DNA from: a virus
Strand: one strand, 5' to 3'
Length of the DNA: 35,272 nucleotides
Virus record (IMG/VR): IMGVR_UViG_3300032285_002075
Coordinates: 1-35,272 of that record
Position 1 is the stretch's first letter; the number at the start of each line of letters is the position of its first letter. Below are positions 29,959 through 35,272 of this stretch, one piece after another. A program made the translations under genes and the position numbers. Under the pieces are notes generated by a model, which worked only from the letters and a program-made list of their open reading frames with translations, was not told the origin of the DNA and made no database searches.

Positions 29959-30290
29959 GGCTCAAACACCTGCACAAACGTTGCCGTGATGCTGTTGTTG
30001 TTGTAACTGCTCATTTCCATATTCCATTCGCTGCAAACGTATTTGCCGGCGCTGCCGCGTGGTGGTGTCCAGTCAAACGATTCAACGCCTGCCCTTGCTT
30101 CTAAAAATGCCAATATCCCATCGCGTTCAGCATTGGTCCGATTGGCAAAAGTGAGCTGCCAGGATTTGGAATCGGTATTGAGCCCATAGCGCAACCGCTG
30201 TTCATAACCGTCGCCAAATTGCACCTTGGCAACACGCGGCTTGCTGGCTTCGCTAGCGCTATAGCTCGGGGTGTAGGTGAAGGTTGCCAT
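29955..30290 (-). CDS. Minor tail protein M (lambda gpM family)
   Basis: This 111-aa protein has the gpM layout: YSASEASKPRVAKVQFGDGY, RLRYGLNTDSKSWQLTFANR, then AFLEARAGVESFDWTPPRG and a C-terminal beta strand. gpM connects the tube end to the tip. It starts 3 bp after the tape measure stop and overlaps L by ATGA. The length is close to lambda M (109 aa). Confidence 0.92.
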   Translation of the reverse strand: MATFTYTPSYSASEASKPRVAKVQFGDGYEQRLRYGLNTDSKSWQLTFANRTNAERDGILAFLEARAGVESFDWTPPRGSAGKYVCSEWNMEMSSYNNNSITATFVQVFEP

Positions 30291-30292
30291 AA

Positions 30293-33055
30293 TTATGCCG
30301 CCAGGAGGCCACCTGGGCGTTTCTGTTTAATCATCTCAGCTTGCACCGCTGCTGCAACCACCCGAGCCAACTGATTGCCCTTGCCAGAGTCGCCCTGCAC
30401 GCTGCTGCCTTTGGCATCCACGCTCACGTTAATGGTGGTGCCACCGCCGCCGCCAGCAACGCCGAGCTTGCCATCAGCGCCACGCTTAAGGGGGATGATA
30501 GCCTCAGGACCAGCTTCGCCCATCAGGCCAATGCCCTTGGCAAAGGGAAAAATGGTGGGGCGATCCACGATGCCGCCCATCGCGTAAGGCACGATGCCGT
30601 TGGCAGCAAAGACGTTGCCGTTGGCGTTGAGTTTCAAGGCGGGAAATAAATTGCCAATCCCTTGCAACAGCGGCTTCATGATGGCCTGTTGAATCGCAAT
30701 GCGGATCAGCTGCTTGATGATCTCGTTTGCGAAATCCTTGAAGCTGGCTTTGCCAGTGGTGACGAACTCCACCAGCTTGTCTTCCAACCCTTGAAATACG
30801 TTTTTGGTGACGTTGGAAATGCTATCCGCCAGGCTGCCGATGCCCTCCAGATAGCCGCGAATGCCTTTAGCAAAACCAAAACCGGCATCGTTGGCTAGGC
30901 GGTCCATCTCTTTAAATTGCTGCATGAGCGCATCAAGCTGCTCTTGTAGTCGCCTTGCCTCATCCGTAGCACCGCGCCCGTTGGCCTCTTGAATGCGGCG
31001 TTGGTAATCGTCGATTTCACGCTGGCGCTGCTCAGCCTCGCTGCCCTGCGTGGCACCGATGATGGCGTATCTGCTGCGGTTGCGAATATCCCCAATAGCT
31101 TTGGCTTGCTCTTGTGCTTGCTGTTTAAGCGCTTGAGTGGTTGCTTGGGTTTCAAGTTTTTGGTCTTGTTGAAGCTTAAGGCGTGCCTCGGCTTTTTTAA
31201 CAATTGAATCGGTGTAAGCAATTTGCTCTTTGAGCGCACGACTTTGCGGATCCATTTCTTTAACTGCATCTGCCAGCTTTTTTTGAAGCTCGTTTTCAAT
31301 CTTTAGCTCTTCAAGCTTTTCCTGTTTGTTAAGTGCATTCAAATGCGTTGCAGAAGTTGCCGCAATTAACCCGCGAGCCTTGAGGTCATTTTCTTGCAGT
31401 AGCAGATCGTTAATTTCTTTTTGACGTTCTAAATATGTAAATTGTTCTTGAGATGCAATTAGGTCTAGCCTTAGCTTTTCGCGTTCGGCGGCAAGCCTTG
31501 CGGCTTTATCGGCTGCATCTTTGGCGCCGGTATCTAGCGCGGAGAGATTGGGAATAAAAGCATCGGGCTTGAAAGAATTTGTTTTTTCGTTGTTGCTTTT
31601 TGCATTTGGGTTATTTGAAGCGCCCATGCTAAACGCCCGAAAATATACTGAAGCTGCATACCCGCCAGGTAGCGTATTCAAAACATTTTGCCCCGCTTGC
31701 CCTATTGCTGAACGTAAAGGGGCGGGAAGGCTGTTCCACCAGCCGGCAACAGTGGTGCTAATAGTAGCAAAAGCACTTCTGGCTTTAGAAACAAGCCAGC
31801 CAAACATTTTGCCAAAGCCATCTGCGACAACACTGGTGACATTTGCTGATGTTTCAACAAAGCCTTTCATGCTTTTGTTGACTGCTTCAAACGCAATTTT
31901 GGCGCTATCCGCAATGGCTTGCATTGCGCTTTGAAAATCTTCTTTTACGACAGTCCAAACATTGTTTGCCCAGTTCTGAAAATCTTTATTGTTGTTGTAA
32001 AGCGCCACACTTAAAGCCGTGAGCGCTGCGACGCCAGCAAGCGCCCAGCCCCATCCAGGGATCGCGTAAATGGCTGCCGATAGCGCTTCAATGCCACCAG
32101 TGAGCAAAGGCATCACGCCACCTGCTAGGGCAGCCTGATAACGCAAAATTTCGAGCCCGTTAGCGGCGATGGCAAACGCTGCTCCTGCGCCGCTAATCAA
32201 CCCGGTGATCGGTCCCCATGAGATAGCCAAGATGGCGCCGGCCACGGCGGTTGCTTTAACCGGTCCTGGCAATTTGTTGAACGCATCAATGGCGCCGCCG
32301 ACTACATCGGTGATTTTTTCCAACGCCGGCAGCAGCGCGATCAACAAATCAGCGCCAAGAGCACCGACTTTGCCGCTGAGCATTGCAAGCTTATCGCTGT
32401 ACTCATCCGCCCTTTGCGCAAAGGCGGTGGTCATTTTGACCTTGAGCTTGTCAATAGCATCGCCGCCCATGTTGAGCAGCGGGATCATGTCCGCGCCCGC
32501 CTTACCGAAATACTTCAGCGCCAATGCCGTTTTGGCGACGCCATCAGGCATCCGTTTGAAGCGGTCTGCGATTTCAAGAAAGACGGAATCGGCAGATTTC
32601 AAATTGCCGCTGGAATCTTTAACGGAAATGCCGAGCGCTTTGAAAGCTGCTTGCGATTGCGTGCCACCAGTGCCGGCGTCGAGCATGGCCTTGCTCAGCT
32701 TCACAAGGGCTTTGCTGACGCTTTCCAGATCCGTGCCGCTAACCGCTGCGGCCTTTTTGAATCGCGCTAACGCCTCAACGCTGACGCCCGTGCGCTGAGA
32801 CATATCGTTCAGCGCATCACCGGCTTCCAATGCGTTCTTGGCCAGCCCCACAAGGCCAGCCACAGAGGCAAGCGGAGCCAAGGCGCCCAACGCACCGGAT
32901 AGGCCAGCAGACGCGCCAGCGAGACCACGCATGGCGCCTGTGACGCCCTTGGCCGTGCCTTCCACGGCGGCAAGGCCACGGTTGAGCGAAACGATATTGT
33001 TGACGCCTTCAACGTTGGCTTTGATATTCAGCGCGGCGTTCATATTCATCGCCAT
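30293..33055 (-). CDS. Tape measure protein (lambda gpH-like)
   Basis: This 920-aa protein sets tail length. The N-terminal part has LNRGLAAVEGTAKGVTGAMR, followed by LNDMSQRTGVSVEALARF (tape-measure family). Two hydrophobic regions lie at about 270-305 and 330-358 and may enter the host membrane. A long coiled-coil region (about 510-690, LRLDLIASQEQFTYLERQ) is AT-richer than its surroundings at the DNA level. The lambda-type C-terminal domain reads FVTTGKASFKDFANEIIKQL, with RIAIQQAIMKPLL. At ~1.5 angstrom per residue a tail near 130-140 nm is expected (inference). Confidence 0.93.
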   Translation of the reverse strand: MAMNMNAALNIKANVEGVNNIVSLNRGLAAVEGTAKGVTGAMRGLAGASAGLSGALGALAPLASVAGLVGLAKNALEAGDALNDMSQRTGVSVEALARFKKAAAVSGTDLESVSKALVKLSKAMLDAGTGGTQSQAAFKALGISVKDSSGNLKSADSVFLEIADRFKRMPDGVAKTALALKYFGKAGADMIPLLNMGGDAIDKLKVKMTTAFAQRADEYSDKLAMLSGKVGALGADLLIALLPALEKITDVVGGAIDAFNKLPGPVKATAVAGAILAISWGPITGLISGAGAAFAIAANGLEILRYQAALAGGVMPLLTGGIEALSAAIYAIPGWGWALAGVAALTALSVALYNNNKDFQNWANNVWTVVKEDFQSAMQAIADSAKIAFEAVNKSMKGFVETSANVTSVVADGFGKMFGWLVSKARSAFATISTTVAGWWNSLPAPLRSAIGQAGQNVLNTLPGGYAASVYFRAFSMGASNNPNAKSNNEKTNSFKPDAFIPNLSALDTGAKDAADKAARLAAEREKLRLDLIASQEQFTYLERQKEINDLLLQENDLKARGLIAATSATHLNALNKQEKLEELKIENELQKKLADAVKEMDPQSRALKEQIAYTDSIVKKAEARLKLQQDQKLETQATTQALKQQAQEQAKAIGDIRNRSRYAIIGATQGSEAEQRQREIDDYQRRIQEANGRGATDEARRLQEQLDALMQQFKEMDRLANDAGFGFAKGIRGYLEGIGSLADSISNVTKNVFQGLEDKLVEFVTTGKASFKDFANEIIKQLIRIAIQQAIMKPLLQGIGNLFPALKLNANGNVFAANGIVPYAMGGIVDRPTIFPFAKGIGLMGEAGPEAIIPLKRGADGKLGVAGGGGGTTINVSVDAKGSSVQGDSGKGNQLARVVAAAVQAEMIKQKRPGGLLAA

Positions 33056-33058
33056 GGC

Positions 33059-33385
33059 CTAGCCCTCCCGTTTGGCGATCACAGCAAGCACCGCGCCTTC
33101 CATCACCTGCAAATCCTCCAGGAGCGAACGCTGGTCTTCCACTTCGTACAGTTTAAGCAGCCACGCCACGGCGCCATAGTCCAAGCCGGTGATGCCATTC
33201 ATGCCAACGCGCCATTGCGTCTGCGCACGCATGAACATTTCAAGCGCTGGCCAGTTTTCTTCCCACACCTCGAAGTCATCCGACTCCCCATGGTCGGCCG
33301 GCAGCACCACGCCCAGCACTGCTGCATCTTCGGGTGTTTCATCCTTCACCCCGCCGCCAGCCCAGTGCTCGGCGGCCTCTATTAG
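33059..33385 (-). CDS. gpT-like half of tail chaperone GT, DUF1799 (reached by frameshift)
   Basis: This frame lacks a convincing own start (the first possible is GTG at 33349). Read from the slippery site after a -1 shift it begins LIEAAEHWAGGG and continues VKDETPEDAAVLGV without interruption. The rest (GITGLDYGAVAWLLKLYEVE, LLEDLQVMEGAVLAV) matches DUF1799, the T part of tail assembly chaperones. The G-T fusion would be about 234 aa. In lambda GT binds the tape measure; the small fraction of frameshifted product is essential. Confidence 0.85.
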   Translation of the reverse strand, partial: LIEAAEHWAGGGVKDETPEDAAVLGVVLPADHGESDDFEVWEENWPALEMFMRAQTQWRVGMNGITGLDYGAVAWLLKLYEVEDQRSLLEDLQVMEGAVLAVIAKREG

Positions 33386-33762
33386 TTTTTTCTCTTGGCT
33401 CCCTTGAGGGAATCAAAAAACGCTTCGACCACAGCAGCCGTGACAGCAGGCACGTCTAGAACCTGCTGCTTGGCCTTCTCGGAAAATGGCACCTCGCCAC
33501 CTTCGCCATCTTCAACGCCGGACCAGCCGACCAGGATCTCATCAGCGATTTCCTGGTCGGTGATCATGCCGTCGGTGTCCTCATCGCGCTGAATGGCGCG
33601 AAGGCGTTTCATCACGGACTCTTGGATCTCAATGATCCGACTTTGCTTGGGGCGTTTGAACTCAGCGTCAAACGTTTGTTTGGCAAAGCGCCCACCATCA
33701 ACGGGGATGTCAAAAGTGACAGGCCAGTTGTAAGTGTCGGATTGCTTGAGAACAAAGGCCAT
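33382..33762 (-). CDS. Tail assembly chaperone gpG-like
   Basis: This 126-aa protein lies between the major tail protein and the tape measure. It shows FVLKQSDTYNWPVTFDIPVD near the start and FKRPKQSRIIEIQESVMKRL; the C-terminal part ends in FFDSLKGAKRKN. It is the expected G partner of the frameshifted GT product, wrapping the tape measure before tube polymerisation. The stop TAA (33382-33384) directly follows the A-AAA-AAC slippery site. The N-terminal part is shared by both products. Confidence 0.85.
   Translation of the reverse strand: MAFVLKQSDTYNWPVTFDIPVDGGRFAKQTFDAEFKRPKQSRIIEIQESVMKRLRAIQRDEDTDGMITDQEIADEILVGWSGVEDGEGGEVPFSEKAKQQVLDVPAVTAAVVEAFFDSLKGAKRKN
33385..33391 (-). promoter_or_regulatory. 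A-AAA-AAC slippery heptamer for -1 frameshift
   Basis: The coding strand reads AGA AAA AAC TAA in the gpG frame, giving the perfect X-XXY-YYZ heptamer AAAAAAC with the gpG stop immediately after it. Slipping one base back continues CTA ATA GAG into the DUF1799 frame. Position, frames and the gene pair match the conserved G/GT arrangement of lambda-like phages. The stimulatory downstream structure was not identified by eye. Confidence 0.88.
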
Positions 33763-33772
33763 GCAGTGCTCC

Positions 33773-34708
33773 TTAGGTGAAGGCGAGACTCATCTCATCG
33801 TTGCCTGCGGTGGTCGGGGTGAACACCAAGGGCAGGGACAGCATTTGAATGCCGTTGAGATCAGAATACGCCGGTTGGGAAAGATCTGCTTGGTTTGCGG
33901 TGAAAGTCACCTTATTGCCAGCAGTGGTTCCATGCAGGAAGCTAACCGCACCAGTGGTGGTGCCAGTGCCAATGCTGAAAAAATCCTTCGTGGCAATGGT
34001 GGGTGCTTCAATCATCGCAGTGCCAGAAGGCTTGCGATCAGTGATCAGCACTTGCTTGGTGCCGCCGACCAGCTCGCGGTAAAGCACGCTGTTGGCCATC
34101 TGGAAGTCAAACGACTGAAGGATGCCGGAATAGCTGTAGATCGAGAACGAGCTGGTATTGCCGTTCTTGAAGATCAGCGGCGTGGCTTGGTTGGTGTAAG
34201 TAGCAGAAGGCAGCGCCGTATCGGTGGGGGCGTTGTAAACGCCGGTCATCGTGAACTTCAGGGTTGGAATAGCCCCAACCTGACAGTTCATCTCAAATGT
34301 GCCACGAGCGCCGGTAACAACGTGTTTAATGCCATCGTTGTGCATGTAGATGGTGCAGGAGCTAAAGCTGCTGCTGACCGGGGCATAAGTTACCGAAGTG
34401 GTCGCCACGACGGTTTCACTCAAGCCACAGGCTTTTAAAAGAGCGCCGTAGTTAGGAGCAGTACCAGCGGCACCAGAACCAGCCAGTTCCACTTCAAACG
34501 TCACTTCGACGCGAGTGTTGGCCAGCAGTTGCTCGTAATTGCCCAGGTAAGGACGGATTAGATCACGAGAAACAACGTCCGACTGCATAGGCACGATGTC
34601 CAAGTTGCGCACTAGGACAGCATTGGTCGTTCCTGTTGGGACGGAATCAGTCCCTTCAGTCGTTTCCGTTTTGGCCAAGATTAGGCGCTTGCGTGTCAGC
34701 AGAGCCAT
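33773..34708 (-). CDS. Major tail tube protein (gpV-like)
   Basis: This 311-aa protein begins ALLTRKRLILAKTETTEGTD, then VLVRNLDIVPMQSDVVSRDL, as in siphophage tail tube proteins. The middle has FEVELAGSGAAGTAPNYGAL and repeated Thr/Ser-rich strands. Such proteins stack as hexamers around the tape measure. Its position between the tail terminator and chaperone genes is as expected. A strong opposite-strand open frame (33734-34438) is a shadow. Confidence 0.9.
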   Translation of the reverse strand: MALLTRKRLILAKTETTEGTDSVPTGTTNAVLVRNLDIVPMQSDVVSRDLIRPYLGNYEQLLANTRVEVTFEVELAGSGAAGTAPNYGALLKACGLSETVVATTSVTYAPVSSSFSSCTIYMHNDGIKHVVTGARGTFEMNCQVGAIPTLKFTMTGVYNAPTDTALPSATYTNQATPLIFKNGNTSSFSIYSYSGILQSFDFQMANSVLYRELVGGTKQVLITDRKPSGTAMIEAPTIATKDFFSIGTGTTTGAVSFLHGTTAGNKVTFTANQADLSQPAYSDLNGIQMLSLPLVFTPTTAGNDEMSLAFT

Positions 34709-34841
34709 CGCTCAATTCCTCGGGTTCAGGGTTTAGAGGTTTGGCCGGCTCTGTCCGCTCAATGAGCTTCCTCTTGCCGGTTTTAGAGTCCAGGAGGTAA
34801 GTGCCACCTTGACCCCAGTATTCGTCTTCCATCGTAGCCAT
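34656..34841 (-). CDS. Small tail-operon protein (61 aa)
   Basis: It starts ATG 34841 overlapping the terminator stop (TAATG) and extends 53 nt into the major tail gene. The sequence EDEYWGQGGTYLLDSKTGKR is followed by KLIERTEPAKPLNPEPEE and an acidic, likely disordered tail. Similar small proteins with a WG-x-GG-x-Y-x-x-D-x-x-TGKR start lie at this position in other siphophages. The role is unknown. Confidence 0.6.
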   Translation of the reverse strand: MATMEDEYWGQGGTYLLDSKTGKRKLIERTEPAKPLNPEPEELSDGSADTQAPNLGQNGND

Positions 34842-35269
34842 TACGGGTTCGCCAGATTTGTGAGGGAGGTGCGATAACGAATGATGTAATCACACATGAC
34901 GACGCCGGCTGGTTGGTCGGCTTCGACTAGCTCCCAGTTTACGGACTGCGGAATGGTGTCCATCGCATAGCCGCCTTGAGTGAGGTCAGCCATCACCTTG
35001 CCGTGCAGGGATTGAATGGTGGCATCAGCCAATTGATCTGGTGCGGTGCCTCGAACGATCACGGCGATGCGCACGGTCAAGCTCCAGTCCAACGTGGGCA
35101 GGCTTGTATTTTCTTGCGCTGTGTCGCTGATGGGTTCCACCACAATTGCGGGACTTTCCCCACGCGCCATGGCTTCCACGCGACTTCGATAGATCCGTGT
35201 GCTGACACCAGTGGTCCCCGCCAATGCGGTGACGATGTTGCTGATGATGGATTCGCGGCGGGTCGTCAT
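34841..35269 (-). CDS. Tail terminator / tail completion protein (gpU-like)
   Basis: This 142-aa protein begins TTRRESIISNIVTALAGTTG and continues STRIYRSRVEAMARGESPAI, VVEPISD, DWSLTVRIAVIVRG, and VMCDYIIRYRTSL at the end. This alpha/beta pattern is that of siphophage tail terminators, which cap the tube and bind the head connector. Its ATG is 3 bp from the right edge, so its upstream neighbours (head completion and capsid genes) are not in the window. Confidence 0.8.
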   Translation of the reverse strand: MTTRRESIISNIVTALAGTTGVSTRIYRSRVEAMARGESPAIVVEPISDTAQENTSLPTLDWSLTVRIAVIVRGTAPDQLADATIQSLHGKVMADLTQGGYAMDTIPQSVNWELVEADQPAGVVMCDYIIRYRTSLTNLANP

Positions 35270-35272
35270 GCG

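Noticed and set aside
29281-30006. 241-aa plus-strand frame opposite gpL and gpM
   Set aside because: It is antisense to two well-supported tail genes and has no recognisable domain.
32169-32798. 209-aa plus-strand hydrophobic frame opposite the tape measure
   Set aside because: Its Ala/Leu/Ser-rich composition is the complement of the tape-measure coding; it lacks context for expression.
33734-34438. 234-aa plus-strand frame opposite the major tail gene
   Set aside because: Composition mirrors the tail gene's third-position bias and it shows no motif.
1-35272. CRISPR array, insertion sequence or toxin-antitoxin pair
   Set aside because: No regularly spaced repeats, transposase motifs or recognisable toxin-antitoxin genes were found.

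Overview
The window is most of the genome of a temperate, lambda-like siphophage (a free phage or a prophage). It probably infects a picocyanobacterium of the Synechococcus/Cyanobium type. The phage assignment rests on a lambda-order morphogenesis set: Nu1-, A-, W- and B-like head genes, and U, V, G/GT, H, M, L, K, I and J tail genes. A tyrosine integrase makes it temperate. The cyanobacterial host is an inference from several small protein families that I associate with cyanophages and Synechococcus genomes: a DUF5856-like protein, the LSPAAQAVLDA family, tiny basic and helical proteins in the lysis region, and LamG/SPRY-type fibres. No host chromosomal gene is certain in the window.

Layout. 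Positions 1-5038 (minus strand) hold the head genes: small and large terminase, a gpW-like joining protein, the portal, a Dps-like DUF5856 protein, and the first 33 codons of a prohead protease that runs off the left edge. Positions 5039-5245 are non-coding and are the likely cos/terminase-binding region. A gpZ-like protein (5246-5866) lies upstream of it. Positions 5867-6056 are a repeat-rich, AT-rich control region or origin candidate. Positions 6057-10090 (minus) encode replication: a PrimPol-VapE primase-helicase, a small protein, a VRR-NUC nuclease and an SF2 helicase. A divergent control region (10091-10248) separates these from plus-strand early genes: a RecE-like exonuclease, a RecT annealase, an HTH protein, and an SSB-like protein. 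These are followed by a tightly overlapping string of very small genes (12565-16406). Three minus-strand genes are embedded among them, including an HNH nuclease and a 67-aa protein faintly like NblA. The integrase (16962-18071) is preceded by a repeat-rich leader that may contain attP.

From 18052 to the right edge everything is on the minus strand and forms one late operon, read from right to left: tail terminator, major tail protein, G/GT chaperones with a programmed -1 frameshift, tape measure, M, L, K, I, J, two fibres, a fibre-assembly protein, three micro-genes, a membrane/coiled-coil protein, a GH24 lysozyme and a dCTP deaminase.

The major capsid protein, the rest of the protease and the head-completion genes are absent. 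They would fit exactly between the left edge (start of the protease) and the right edge (tail terminator). The window therefore looks like a circular genome opened inside the capsid block, or with that block missing.

The most striking observation is the gpL-like tail-tip protein. A block of about 280 residues carrying bulb-type (mannose-binding) lectin repeats is inserted between the two halves of its predicted [4Fe-4S] ligand set. Other points are a cysteine module shared by two small early proteins, SSB-like acidic tails on both RecT and its neighbour, repeat arrays beside terS and beside the primase gene, and the lack of any recognisable CI-type repressor despite the integrase.
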